Positions 18,772-27,472 of a stretch of DNA of 64,000 nucleotides are shown piece by piece. Under the pieces are notes generated by a model. The model had not been told where the DNA came from. It did no database searches and saw nothing but the letters and a program-made list of their open reading frames with translations. A program made the translations under genes and the position numbers. The stretch is from Rhodopirellula sp. Lineage in GTDB: Bacteria; Planctomycetota; Planctomycetia; Pirellulales; Thermoguttaceae. Each line of letters starts with the position of its first letter. The stretch's first letter is position 1. The stretch covers positions 1 to 64,000 of the forward strand of contig JAAYEH010000479.1 of NCBI GenBank assembly GCA_012728855.1. Direction: 5' to 3'.

Positions 18772-19768
18772 GCCACAGCGACGGAAGCGGCGACGGCGCC
18801 ACGTTGAGCCATTCGCCCAAGCAAGGGATATCGACGAACATCAGCCCGACAAACACCGCCATGCATAGCGCCAGGTAGCCCATCAAGGGGCGATCCCGAT
18901 AGAGACGCTCGGGATGCTGGACCGGACTGTCCGGCCGCAGCGCCACGTGCAGGTAGTGGCAGAAGAACCCGGCGATCAGCGGCGTGCTGAGGATCAGCTC
19001 GAAATGATAGCGGATGATGAAGACGCCGAGAAACAGCCCGCAGAACACTGCGTAGAAAAGCATGCAGACCAGCAGCGTGCTCTCGCTGTAGTGGCGGAAA
19101 CTGCGGCGGTAGTCGCCGGCGCGGGCGGCGTCGGCGATCGATCGATACTCGGCGAACCGTTTGCTCGCCATGAAGAACGCTCCCAGCATCCAGTAGGCCA
19201 CCAGCAGGGAGACCGGCGGTATCTCGACCGGGTTGATCACCGCCCAGCCCATCAGCAAGCGGATCGGATTGTTGACCGATTCGCTCAGCACGTCCAGGTA
19301 GGGGAGATCCTTGGTCCGGACCGGCGGGATGTTGTAGAGCAGGCCCATCACCCACAATAGCGCCGCGGCGAAGAAAAACGGCCGATTCACGCTGCCGGCG
19401 ATCGATAGTCCCGCCGCCCCCAAGGCCGCCCATTCGACGTAAGCCGCCATCACCAGCACGCGACCGGCGGGAATGGGACGATGGCACTTGACCGGATGAT
19501 GGCGGTCGGTGGCGGCGTCGAGGATTTCGTTGAGCACGTAGTTGCTCGACGCGACCAGACAAGCGGCGACCAGGCCCACTGCCACCACGCCCAGCGATGC
19601 CCAGGTGAGCGTCTGCGGGTAACAGAAGACCGCCAGAACGACGCCCAAGAGCATGAACACATTCTTGAACCAGTGATCCAGCCGGGCGATCGATACATAA
19701 GGCAGGATTACGTCAAAGCGGCTGCCGGCCGTCAGGACAACGGGACGCGAAACGCTGACACTACTCAT
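18764..19768 (-). CDS. UbiA-family prenyltransferase, decaprenyl-phosphate phosphoribosyltransferase-like
   Basis: 334 residues with about eight hydrophobic segments. The first Asp-rich motif is NEILDAATDRHHPVK (residues 80-94, Asp84 and Asp88), followed by CHRPIPAG; the second loop carries ASKRFAEYRS. That combination is closest to DPPR synthases (Rv3806c type), which transfer phosphoribose to polyprenyl phosphate, rather than to quinone or haem enzymes, whose second motif differs. The ATG is preceded by GAGG at good distance. It follows a GT-C glycosyltransferase on the same strand after 44 bases, which fits a lipid-linked pentose donor and a membrane transferase using it. Its 3' end runs into the tandem repeat block. 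Confidence 0.8.
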   Translation of the reverse strand: MSSVSVSRPVVLTAGSRFDVILPYVSIARLDHWFKNVFMLLGVVLAVFCYPQTLTWASLGVVAVGLVAACLVASSNYVLNEILDAATDRHHPVKCHRPIPAGRVLVMAAYVEWAALGAAGLSIAGSVNRPFFFAAALLWVMGLLYNIPPVRTKDLPYLDVLSESVNNPIRLLMGWAVINPVEIPPVSLLVAYWMLGAFFMASKRFAEYRSIADAARAGDYRRSFRHYSESTLLVCMLFYAVFCGLFLGVFIIRYHFELILSTPLIAGFFCHYLHVALRPDSPVQHPERLYRDRPLMGYLALCMAVFVGLMFVDIPCLGEWLNVAPSPLPSLWRF

Positions 19769-19812
19769 GATAGAACTACCTCGAATGATGCCTGGCTCTC
19801 CACTCTCCACTC

Positions 19813-21447
19813 TCACAGCCCGGCATGGATGGCAAGCTTTTCCGCGGCGATGTCCGGTTGCGGGTGTTTCCGAACTCCGTAGACGGTGAAATCGCTGTTC
19901 GCGAAGACGAGTTCGAAGCGGTGGCGATGCCGGGCGACAAACTCGCGCAAGTAGCGGACGACGGCCGGGTCTTCGGCCTCGTCCATGGCTGCGTCGCGCT
20001 CGACAACGGCAACGTGGGTGGCGCCGATCCGCGTCAGGTAGTTCCAGAGGTCCGCATCCTTGGCGCCGGGTCGATAGATCGAACAGGTCCGACCGCCGAA
20101 CAGCGCCATCACCCGCGGCTTGACAAAGACCAGCACGTCCTCGGGCCGGGTACGGGTGGCAACGAATTCGAAGAGGGCTCGCGACTCGGCCTTGGCGATT
20201 CCTTCGCGAAACGGGCCGTAGTCGAGCGTCGTGTACCCCGACAAGTACGATCCGACCGTGGCCGCCGCCAGCAGGGCGGCAAAGACCGGAGTTCGATAGT
20301 CCCATGCCAATTGCAGAAAGCTTCCGGTCGTTCGATTGCAGGACGATTCTCGCTGGCTCTCGCGAACCGGGCGACCAGTCGCCCGCTGTGACACAAACCC
20401 CAGTCCTTTCAATGCATAGAGCAGCATGAGCGGAAACAGAGGATACAAGTAGCGTTCCCCCTGGTAACTCGGCCAAGCCAAAATCGCGACGAGGTAGAGC
20501 GGCCCGAAGACCTCCAGCACGGTCACCTCGCGGCGAATCGCGGAAAGGTAGCCGCCAACGGCCGCCAGGGCGACTGCCGCGAAAAGCAGCGCCGCGGGCA
20601 GCACTGCGTAGCCGTTGTGCCAGAACTTCGCCGCGCAGCCCAAGTAGCCGATGGCGTTGTGGAGGAACACTGCCGGCCCGACGTTGAATTGATCGAAGTA
20701 GCTCGCATCGCTGTGCAGCAGCAGCGACTGGGTCGCGGCGAGCACGGCGAAGAGTCCGCCAGCGGCCATCGGCCCGGCGGCAAGCCAGGGATAGCCGCGT
20801 CGGCGGCGACGCAGCGCGAGAGGACCATTCCACTCGGCGGCGAGCATGGCGGGCACGATGAGAACGCCAAGCGTCCGCGTGGCGAAGGCGGCATAGGCTA
20901 ACGCGCCGAAGCCCAGCCAGAGCCGCATTCGGCGGCGGCGCGGTGCGCGACTCGCCTTCATGCCGATCCATAATGCCAGGTACGTCCAGGCCAGGAAGGG
21001 CATGTCGGAGCCGATCCAGTTCTTGTCGACGATAAGGTAGTGGTTCAGCCCCAATAGCGCGACGGCCGCCAGCAGGGCGCCCGGCGTTAACTCGTCGCGG
21101 AAGCAGAGGGCGACAGCCAGGAGAAAGGCGATCAGACTGGCGATCATGGCGATCTTCATTGCCTCGATATCGACACCCAGCACCGCGTAGATCGGCGCCA
21201 ACAGCACCGCGACGCCGGGCGGATAGGTAGGCGGGCTGACAATCGGGTACTCGGGATTGTAGAGGTAGCCGGTCGCGGCGTAGGGATTGCTCTCGGCGAT
21301 GTTCTTGGCATGGCCGACGTAGAGGGCGAAATCGCCGCCCCAGCCGTGGCCGGGCCGCAGCGTAGCGACATGCACCGCGGCAATCGCCGCCAGCAGAAGC
21401 ACCAGACACGACCAGTAGACGCGCGGGCGATTGAGACGATTGAGCAC
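19813..21447 (-). CDS. GT-C-fold polytopic membrane glycosyltransferase
   Basis: 544 residues from a GTG with GGGAGG upstream. About ten transmembrane helices fill residues 10-410, and a soluble C-terminal part of ~130 residues follows. The first periplasmic loop holds GWGGDFALYVGHA (an acidic D-x-x-L-Y type motif typical of GT-C enzymes), followed by NPEYP and PPTYPPG. Such enzymes use polyprenyl-phosphate sugars on the outer face of the inner membrane. The partner UbiA-family gene directly downstream could make the donor. Substrate and acceptor are unknown. The C-terminal domain (FEFVATRTRPEDVLVFVKPR onward) is common in membrane mannosyl/arabinosyl-type transferases. Confidence 0.75.
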   Translation of the reverse strand: MLNRLNRPRVYWSCLVLLLAAIAAVHVATLRPGHGWGGDFALYVGHAKNIAESNPYAATGYLYNPEYPIVSPPTYPPGVAVLLAPIYAVLGVDIEAMKIAMIASLIAFLLAVALCFRDELTPGALLAAVALLGLNHYLIVDKNWIGSDMPFLAWTYLALWIGMKASRAPRRRRMRLWLGFGALAYAAFATRTLGVLIVPAMLAAEWNGPLALRRRRRGYPWLAAGPMAAGGLFAVLAATQSLLLHSDASYFDQFNVGPAVFLHNAIGYLGCAAKFWHNGYAVLPAALLFAAVALAAVGGYLSAIRREVTVLEVFGPLYLVAILAWPSYQGERYLYPLFPLMLLYALKGLGFVSQRATGRPVRESQRESSCNRTTGSFLQLAWDYRTPVFAALLAAATVGSYLSGYTTLDYGPFREGIAKAESRALFEFVATRTRPEDVLVFVKPRVMALFGGRTCSIYRPGAKDADLWNYLTRIGATHVAVVERDAAMDEAEDPAVVRYLREFVARHRHRFELVFANSDFTVYGVRKHPQPDIAAEKLAIHAGL

Positions 21448-21811
21448 TCAGCCGGCCTCCCACAAGGATCCGTTGCCAGAACAACCCCCGGACTCATGGT
21501 GCAATCTTCGTGCCGCGGCTTCCAGCGAGCGCAAGCCGGGTCGCCGCAGCGGCCAACTCGGCGGCGGCGTTGCCTTTTGTCAACATCCGCAGCGGTTTTC
21601 GCCTCAGGCGGTTGTACATTGGCAAGCTCATTTTCTGAGATAGGGCGAGTGGGGCATGGCAGAGGCTCCGGCTCTCAGGATATACTTAAATTACTTAAAT
21701 TGAATTGTCCGGTGGCGCTGCAACACCACGAAGGTGCGCCAGCGTCCCGACGCCACCTCTGGAAACCGCCCCTGTTCCAGCATCGCCTTACAGCGGCGAA
21801 AAGGACATGTG
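21448..21811. other. Divergent intergenic region between GT-C gene and toxin-antitoxin pair
   Basis: No credible gene; frames here have no family features. The AT-rich island near 21680-21705 stands out against the GC-rich surroundings and holds a perfect tandem 9-bp repeat, listed separately. Promoters for both flanking transcription units should lie here. Confidence 0.4.
21684..21701 (+). promoter_or_regulatory. Tandem 9-bp direct repeat, possible antitoxin operator
   Basis: ACTTAAATT occurs twice back to back in an AT-rich island about 110 bases before the UPF0175 antitoxin start. Antitoxins usually repress their own operon through repeats in this position. No experimental basis; it could equally be part of a -10 region. 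Confidence 0.35.
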
Positions 21812-22063
21812 ATGCCTGAAATCATCCTTAATGTTCCCGACTCGATGCCGATAGCGCTGAGAATCTCCCAGGATCGACTGGGTGGCGAACTGCTGTTGGC
21901 GGCAGCGGTCAAGCTGTTTGAAGCCGGGCGATTGTCCAGTGGAAGCGCTGCGGAATTAGCCGGCCTGCCCAAGCCCGTGTTCCTGCAGAAACTTGGCGAC
22001 TTCGGTGTGACGACCTTCAAGCAGAACACTGACGAACTGGCGGAAGAACTGGCCAATGCGTGA
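21812..22063 (+). CDS. UPF0175 family antitoxin
   Basis: 83 residues, matching UPF0175 in length and pattern: an N-terminal strand (IILNVPDSMPIAL) followed by RISQDRLGGELLLAAAVKLFEAGRLSSGSAAELAGLPKPVFLQKLGDFGV, the helix-turn-helix-like core, and an acidic tail. The ATG after AAGGACATGTG is used; a longer frame exists upstream but lacks family residues. The stop overlaps the start of the next gene by eight bases, the usual toxin-antitoxin coupling. UPF0175 proteins pair with DUF3368 PIN toxins, exactly as here. Confidence 0.85.
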   Translation: MPEIILNVPDSMPIALRISQDRLGGELLLAAAVKLFEAGRLSSGSAAELAGLPKPVFLQKLGDFGVTTFKQNTDELAEELANA

Positions 22064-22541
22064 GGTCGTTGTCGACACCGGCCCGCTGCAATATTTGCAC
22101 CAACTTGGCTAGCTGCACCTGCTGCGAGACTTCTACGGAAGAGTTCTGACGCCTCGAGCCGTGGCTGCCGAACTGGCCAAGGGCAGAGAACAAGGCGTCA
22201 ACGTGCCGGATCTGGCGGCACTCTCATGGATCGAAGTTCGCGACCTCCCCGCCCCACTTTGGCCCTTGCCTCGGGAGATCCATCGTGGCGAAGCGGAAGT
22301 CTTGGCTCTGGCCGCAGAGGCACCGGAATCGCTGGTTATCTTGGATGACACCGCGGCCCGCGCACACGCGAAAGCGCTCGGCCTGAAGGTCACCGGCACG
22401 CTCGGCATTTTGTTACGCGCGAAACAAGACGCCAGGATTCATGCCATGCGGCCGTTGTTGGATCAGTTGGAGCGATTGGGTTTCCGCCTGGCAGAGCACA
22501 CGCGCGCGGCGGTGCTCCGACTCGCCGACGAGGCCGATTAG
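22056..22541 (+). pseudogene. DUF3368 PIN-domain toxin with in-frame TAG
   Basis: Translation from the ATG overlapping the antitoxin stop gives MREVVVDTGPLQYLHQLG, then TAG at 22110, then an intact reading frame to the natural end (161 sense codons in all). The catalytic acids of a PIN nuclease are still there: Asp7 in VVVDTGPL, Glu in VAAEL, Glu in RGEAEVL and Asp in VILDDTAAR. The stop replaces what is normally a hydrophobic residue, consistent with TTG to TAG. A GTG at 22161 could restart translation but would omit the first catalytic Asp. I call it an inactivated toxin; recoding or a sequencing error are the alternatives. Confidence 0.8.
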
Positions 22542-22675
22542 GCCGTTCGAAGCTTCGGACAGTAGGGGCGTCGAAGTCAGCCCAGTAACGGGCAAATACC
22601 GGTTGCAATGCAACGGCGACGTTGACGCACTGCCGGTGATCGCTCACAATCGGTGTAGTGTATCGGCGGTTTGCT

Positions 22676-22734
22676 GTACGTCAGGCTTTTCAGCCTGACC
22701 GGGAAGCAAAGTCCGGCTGGAAAGCCTGACGTAC
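22676..22734. repeat. Long inverted repeat with T-run, before the exported glycan protein
   Basis: GTACGTCAGGCTTTTCAGCC pairs with GGCTGGAAAGCCTGACGTAC at all but one position (a G-U in RNA), with a 19-base loop, and is followed by CTTTTT on the plus strand. It could end leftover transcription from the toxin gene, but the symmetric GTACGTCAGGC ends suggest a dispersed planctomycete palindrome. It ends 24 bases before the next ATG. Confidence 0.65.
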
Positions 22735-22758
22735 CTTTTTCTGCCAAGGAATGCCTCG

Positions 22759-25275
22759 ATGATTTTCGCCTATGGCTTCAGTATCTTGCTCGCCATCGCC
22801 TCACCGCCCGATGCGGCGGACCTCGTGCCGGTCGACCGTCCTGTGATCCGAACGGTGACGGTTGCCGAGTGGAACTTCGACCGCGATACCGAGGGATGGT
22901 TAACCCAACACCGTTGCGACTTGTCCGCTCGCGAAGGCACGCTGGTGGTGGAGGCCACCGGGTACGATCCCTACTTCCACCGGCCAGTCGACCTGCCGGG
23001 CGGTCAAATCGTTCTCTCGCTGCGCGTCAAAACTCGCACGGCCGATCGAATCGCGCTGTACTGGACCACGGACCAGTCGCCCGAGCGCGGCGAAGACAAG
23101 GTCACCAGTTTTCCCGTCGAGGCGGATGGCCAGTGGCACGAGTGTTCCGTCCGCTTCAACGCTTTGGGCCGGCTGACGAATCTGCGGCTCGACCCGGGCA
23201 ACGACGTGGGAGAAACCCAAATCGATTCTGTACGGCTTACCCGCGAGGAACTGCACCCGATCTCCGTCGAGCGCGTCGAAACCGGTCCCGGCGCCGTGCG
23301 GTTTCTACTGAAGAACCACGGCCCAACGCCGCTGGCGGTGACCGCCGCCGGCAAGCCCTACACGATTCCCGGTGGGGGCGAGATCACTATCGAGCGCCCC
23401 ATCGAAGCATCGCATCCGTTGGAGGTAGCCGGGATCGAGGTGGCGGCGCCGGATCTGCCGCCGGTTCGCCGTGCGGTTTTCCTGCACCACGAAGCGGCCC
23501 AGACCGACTGGATCGAACGGCCGCTCGAAGGCGGGAAGCTCCAGATCGCTCGCGACGGTACCGTCGCCCGCATTCACCGCCAGGGGCAATTGGTCGCCGC
23601 CATCGCCCCGCTGGTGCGTTGCGGCGATGAGATCCCCGACCTGAAGATTGTCGCAGAAGAGCCGGCGATCCGCTTCGAGGCAGCGGGGGTGTCCCTGTCG
23701 ATCGGCACGGCCGACGACACGGTCGCCGTCTCGATCCGAAGCCAACGGGAGTGTGAGGGACCGGTCGTCCGCGCCCTAGGGCCGCTGGAACAGGGCCTCT
23801 TCGCCGGCCTCGAATATCTCGGCAAGGGTGAGCGGAGTTCGTCGAAGCTCGACGTGGAGACCAAGGAGCACATTCGTTTCGCTCCCGATCCGATGAACGT
23901 CACCTTTCCGCTGATGGCTTTCGTCACCGAACGCGGCAGCGTGGCCATGACCTGGACCGACATGAAGTTGCAGCCGGTCTACGCCACCCCCAATTTCCTC
24001 GACGCGACCGACGATCACCGCATGGCCATTCGGGGGCGGCGGATCGAGGCCACCGTGCGGGTTGCCAACGAGTCGCTGGAGGAGACGGTCTATTGGTACG
24101 TGAAAGGCCGTGGCCTGCCGCCTCTGCCCGAGCCGCCGCGCACGGAGCAAGACCAGTGGAGACTCTGCCTGGAAGGACTCAACGGACCGTTGCGCACCGA
24201 AGCCGGCTGGGGACACTGCGCCGAGGACCACTGGACACGGGCGCCGCACGCCGATCACGTGTCGACGATCTGGCGGCTCACAGGCAAGGCGCCGGAACTT
24301 CCGCGCCTCGTCCCCGGCGGCGCCCACGTGCCCAACGACGCCGTCTACTTCGTCACCGGCCGTGCCGCCGAGTGGCTGCAGGTCCAGAAACAGCGCGTCC
24401 GCGGAGTCCTCCAGCAGCAACGGCCCGACGGTTCATTCCGCTACGACGGCAAGTACCGCCGCGGTCATTTCGAGGATACGGCCAGCGGCTTCTGTGCCCG
24501 ATCCGCCTGGGTGCTGCTCGAATACGCGCATAAGACAGGCGACAAAGAATCGCTTGATGCCGGCGTCCGCACGCTGGAGTTCATGAAGCGATTTCGCACC
24601 CCTCGCGGCGCCCAGGTCTGGGAGGTGCCGCTCCACACGCCCGATCAGCTTGCCTCGGCCTATCTCGTTTGGGCGTACGTTCGCGGCTACGAGTTGACCG
24701 GTAAGGAGGACTACCTCGCCGAGGCCCGCCGCTGGGCCTTGTCGGGCATTCCCTTCACGTATCTCTGGAGCTGCAAGCCGGTGATGCTCTACGCAACGCC
24801 TCCGGTCTTCGGCGCGACCAACTGGGTGGCGCCCTGCTGGATCGGCCTGCCGGTGCAGTGGGTCGGGGGCGTCTACGCCTACGCCCTGACCAAACTCGCC
24901 CCCTACGACGATTCGCTCGACTGGAACCATCTGGCGCGCGGCATCCTCATTTCCGCCGAGCAGCAGCAATACCCCGACGGCAAGTGGATCGGCCTGCTGC
25001 CCGACTCGTTCGTCCTCGAGACCCAACAGCGGCGGCCTTGGAACATCAATCCCTGCGCGGTGGTCAGCCTCCGTATGGCGCTCGACGGGGAGTTGGACTC
25101 GCTGGCGGTCGCCGCCGTTGGCGAGCACCGCGTCGTGGCGCCTTTCCCCGTCACGCTCCGCGACGGCAAAGCGCACATTGTGGGCCGGGCCGGCGTCGCC
25201 TATCAGGCCCTCATCGACGGCGAAAGGATCGTCGAGGTGGCCTCGCAAGGGGACGATGTCGTGGCGGTACAGTGA
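22759..25275 (+). CDS. Exported protein with carbohydrate-binding N-terminus and alpha/alpha-barrel
   Basis: 838 residues. A short hydrophobic start (MIFAYGFSILLAIA) suggests export. Residues ~35-165 form a jelly-roll module (WNFDRDTEGWLTQH...QIDSVRLTREEL) like those attached to glycosidases. The middle is beta-rich. From ~480 the protein turns helical with the repeated pattern of six-hairpin glycosidases or lyases: DHVSTIWRLTGK, GVLQQQRPDGSFRYDGKYRRGHFEDTASGFCARSAW, DQLASAYLVWAYVRGYELTGKEDYL, and AEQQQYPDGKWIGLLPDS. Likely a polysaccharide-degrading or binding protein outside the cytoplasm. I cannot name the family or catalytic residues. A Tat-exported oxidoreductase follows on the same strand after 100 bp. 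Confidence 0.7.
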   Translation: MIFAYGFSILLAIASPPDAADLVPVDRPVIRTVTVAEWNFDRDTEGWLTQHRCDLSAREGTLVVEATGYDPYFHRPVDLPGGQIVLSLRVKTRTADRIALYWTTDQSPERGEDKVTSFPVEADGQWHECSVRFNALGRLTNLRLDPGNDVGETQIDSVRLTREELHPISVERVETGPGAVRFLLKNHGPTPLAVTAAGKPYTIPGGGEITIERPIEASHPLEVAGIEVAAPDLPPVRRAVFLHHEAAQTDWIERPLEGGKLQIARDGTVARIHRQGQLVAAIAPLVRCGDEIPDLKIVAEEPAIRFEAAGVSLSIGTADDTVAVSIRSQRECEGPVVRALGPLEQGLFAGLEYLGKGERSSSKLDVETKEHIRFAPDPMNVTFPLMAFVTERGSVAMTWTDMKLQPVYATPNFLDATDDHRMAIRGRRIEATVRVANESLEETVYWYVKGRGLPPLPEPPRTEQDQWRLCLEGLNGPLRTEAGWGHCAEDHWTRAPHADHVSTIWRLTGKAPELPRLVPGGAHVPNDAVYFVTGRAAEWLQVQKQRVRGVLQQQRPDGSFRYDGKYRRGHFEDTASGFCARSAWVLLEYAHKTGDKESLDAGVRTLEFMKRFRTPRGAQVWEVPLHTPDQLASAYLVWAYVRGYELTGKEDYLAEARRWALSGIPFTYLWSCKPVMLYATPPVFGATNWVAPCWIGLPVQWVGGVYAYALTKLAPYDDSLDWNHLARGILISAEQQQYPDGKWIGLLPDSFVLETQQRRPWNINPCAVVSLRMALDGELDSLAVAAVGEHRVVAPFPVTLRDGKAHIVGRAGVAYQALIDGERIVEVASQGDDVVAVQ

Positions 25276-25376
25276 GCCGCCGGGCATTGACACCGCTTGC
25301 GTCGCGGAGGACGATGGTGGGCAATGCAATATCGTCGACATCCCACTGGTGAAACCGCAGGCAAGGGAGAACCTCC

Positions 25377-26693
25377 ATGAACCCACAGATGACGCGACGG
25401 ACGTTCACGAAATCCGGCATGGCCGCCGCCCTGGGCGTGACCGCGCTGGGAGCGACCCGTGTGCTGGGAGCGAACGACCGCGTTCGCATGGGAGTGATCG
25501 GCACCGGCAATCGAGGCCGCCAGGTGATGGCTTTCTTCCAGAAGCATTCCGACTGTGAAATCGCCGCGGTCTGCGACGTCTCCAAGTCGACGGTGGATGA
25601 GGCCAATGAAAAACTATTGGGCGGCCGGGCGGACGCTTGTGGCGACTTCCGAAAGATCATCGATCGCAAAGACATCGATGCCGTGCTGATCGCCACGCCC
25701 GACCACTGGCACGCCATCCAAACCGTCATGTCCTGCCGGGCAGGCAAGGACGTTTACTGCGAGAAGCCGCTTTCCAAAACGATCCACGAGGGGCGAAAGA
25801 TGGTCGAGGTCGCGCGCGAGACCGGCCGCGTGGTCCAGGTGGGCACCCATCGCCGCTCCGGCCACTCCTACGCCGCCGCCGCCGGCTTGATTGCCGCGGG
25901 CAAGATCGGCAAAGTCACCGTCGCCCGGGCCTTTGATACGACGAATATGTTTCCGCTGGGCATCGGCAAAGCCGAGCCGAGCGATCCGCCCGCCGATCTC
26001 GACTGGGAGATGTGGCTCGGGCCGCGGCCTCTGCGCCCCTTTCAGGCCACCATCACACCGTTCAAGTTTCGCTGGTGGGATCTCTACGCCACGCGCTTTG
26101 CCGACAACGGCATCCACTTCCTCGACGTGATGCGTTGGCTGACCGGCGACGAACTCGGCCCTACGCGCGTCTCCGCGCTCGGCGGCCGTTTTGTCGTCGA
26201 CGACGACCGCACCGTGCCGGACGTCATGGAGGGGATGTTCCAGTTCGGCTCGGACCGGATTCTCATCTTCGGCCAGTATGAGACGAGCGGCAACCGCGCG
26301 CTGCCGCGCCAGTCGTTCGCCGAGTTCCGCGGCACCCAAGGGGCGCTCTACGCGAGCGACGCCGACTATGAAGTTCTCCCGGAACGCGGCGGACGCTACC
26401 AGGAGGATCGCGAATCGCGTCTGGAGCCGATCCGCAAGGAATTCGAGGACGGCTACGGCCAGCACGTCCGCGACCATACGCGGAATTTCCTGGACTGTAT
26501 CAAAACGCGAGACAAGCCGCGGGCGGACGTGGAGATCGGCCACCGGTCGACGTCGATGGCGCTATTGGCCAATATCTCGCTGGCCACGGAGTCGACGATC
26601 CATTGGGATCCCGAGCGAGAACAGATCACCAATAACCCCCAGGCCAACGACCTGCTGCACTACGAGTACCGCAAGCCCTGGACGTTGGATTAA
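25377..26693 (+). CDS. Tat-exported Gfo/Idh/MocA family oxidoreductase
   Basis: 438 residues with a twin-arginine signal (MTRRTFTKSGMAAALGVTALG) and a GGGAGA ribosome site. The NAD(P)-binding Rossmann motif GVIGTGNRGRQ begins near residue 37, and the family signature DVYCEKPLSK supplies the catalytic Lys near 126. The C-terminal half has the usual alpha/beta domain (FADNGIHFLDVMRWLTGDE, HVRDHTRNFLDCIKTRDKP). Such enzymes oxidise or reduce sugars, inositols and their derivatives; planctomycetes export many of them. It may act on sugars released by the preceding exported protein. Substrate unknown. Confidence 0.92.
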   Translation: MNPQMTRRTFTKSGMAAALGVTALGATRVLGANDRVRMGVIGTGNRGRQVMAFFQKHSDCEIAAVCDVSKSTVDEANEKLLGGRADACGDFRKIIDRKDIDAVLIATPDHWHAIQTVMSCRAGKDVYCEKPLSKTIHEGRKMVEVARETGRVVQVGTHRRSGHSYAAAAGLIAAGKIGKVTVARAFDTTNMFPLGIGKAEPSDPPADLDWEMWLGPRPLRPFQATITPFKFRWWDLYATRFADNGIHFLDVMRWLTGDELGPTRVSALGGRFVVDDDRTVPDVMEGMFQFGSDRILIFGQYETSGNRALPRQSFAEFRGTQGALYASDADYEVLPERGGRYQEDRESRLEPIRKEFEDGYGQHVRDHTRNFLDCIKTRDKPRADVEIGHRSTSMALLANISLATESTIHWDPEREQITNNPQANDLLHYEYRKPWTLD

Positions 26694-27472
26694 GGGTTGG
26701 CGAATAGACAACTGTCGTACTTACCGGTGGTGGCGGGGCCGAGGGGGGCGGGAGTCTTCGTTCTGCGGGCCCGTCCCTATGATCGCCGGTGCTTAAGACG
26801 CGGAACTGAGGCTACCAGGGAGGCTGCTGCCGATGCGTTTCTTCTTCGACCGACTGACTTTGACCGCGGCCCCGATGGTCGCCTTTCTCGCGGTTACCGG
26901 CAGGATTTCGGAAAGCCAGACGCCCCATGTACTTAGAGCCTATCCCAAAACCTTGGCGGAGAGGGGGACAGGCACATTTTGCTCCGAAGACTCCGCAAAA
27001 TGAGCCAGTCCCCGGCGGTTTTGGGATAGGCTCTTAGTGGGCTGTGACCGCAGGGTTCGTGCTGGGTCTCGTCGGACGGTGGATCAGTGCTCTAAAGCGT
27101 AATCGCCAGGGGGTCGGCGGCGCGTTTTCACAGGCGGCGGATGGGTGACGTTCAGTCGTCGATCAGAATGCATCATGCCGCGTTTGTTAGGGCATGTTTG
27201 TACGGCATGGCCTACGAGACCTTCCAGCGACTGCCGGCGCCGTTCTGGTGACCGCTCTCCCGTGACACAGTAGCCGGCGTGAGCATAATGGAGGGCTGAC
27301 AGGCTGGGCGATCGCCAATCCTTCGCTGCCGAGCCTCGCATCGCTTCGAAGGCTCCAAAGGAAGCTGCTGGTCCGCCTGCGAGCATGCACACCCTTGACT
27401 CCCCAATGCTTCGGGACTAGACTCGGCACGTGCGGGAAATCAATTCTCCTATCACTCAGTACAGACTACGCC
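26694..27472. other. Intergenic region carrying a palindromic element
   Basis: About 780 bases without a credible gene. The 96-bp palindrome listed separately sits in the middle. The rest shows only short frames lacking family features on both strands and no further repeat that I can see. The promoter of the downstream Tat-exported protein should be at its right end. Confidence 0.4.
26935..27034. repeat. Palindromic element, copy A
   Basis: Outer arms AGAGCCTATCCCAAAACC and GGTTTTGGGATAGGCTCT are perfect reverse complements; inside lie GGGGACAGGCAC and GAGCCAGTCCCC, then a nested CATTTTGC / GCAAAATG stem. Its first 96 bases are identical to the copy at 47676-47771. No coding capacity. Size, symmetry and exact identity of two distant copies indicate a recently mobile non-autonomous element, REPIN-like or MITE-like. 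No transposase gene is in the window. Confidence 0.85.

Noticed and set aside
18295-18807. Open frames with ~67-residue internal repeats on both strands of the tandem array
   Set aside because: The unit is 201 bp, so any frame open in one copy stays open in the next. No ribosome site, no domain, and copy 1 (198 bp) differs in length. Structure fits hairpins better.
18764-21484. Single 906-codon minus-strand frame over UbiA and part of the GT-C gene
   Set aside because: The UbiA frame happens to stay open upstream through the GT-C gene in another frame. The real UbiA start has a GAGG box, and the GT-C product is in a different frame with clear membrane helices.
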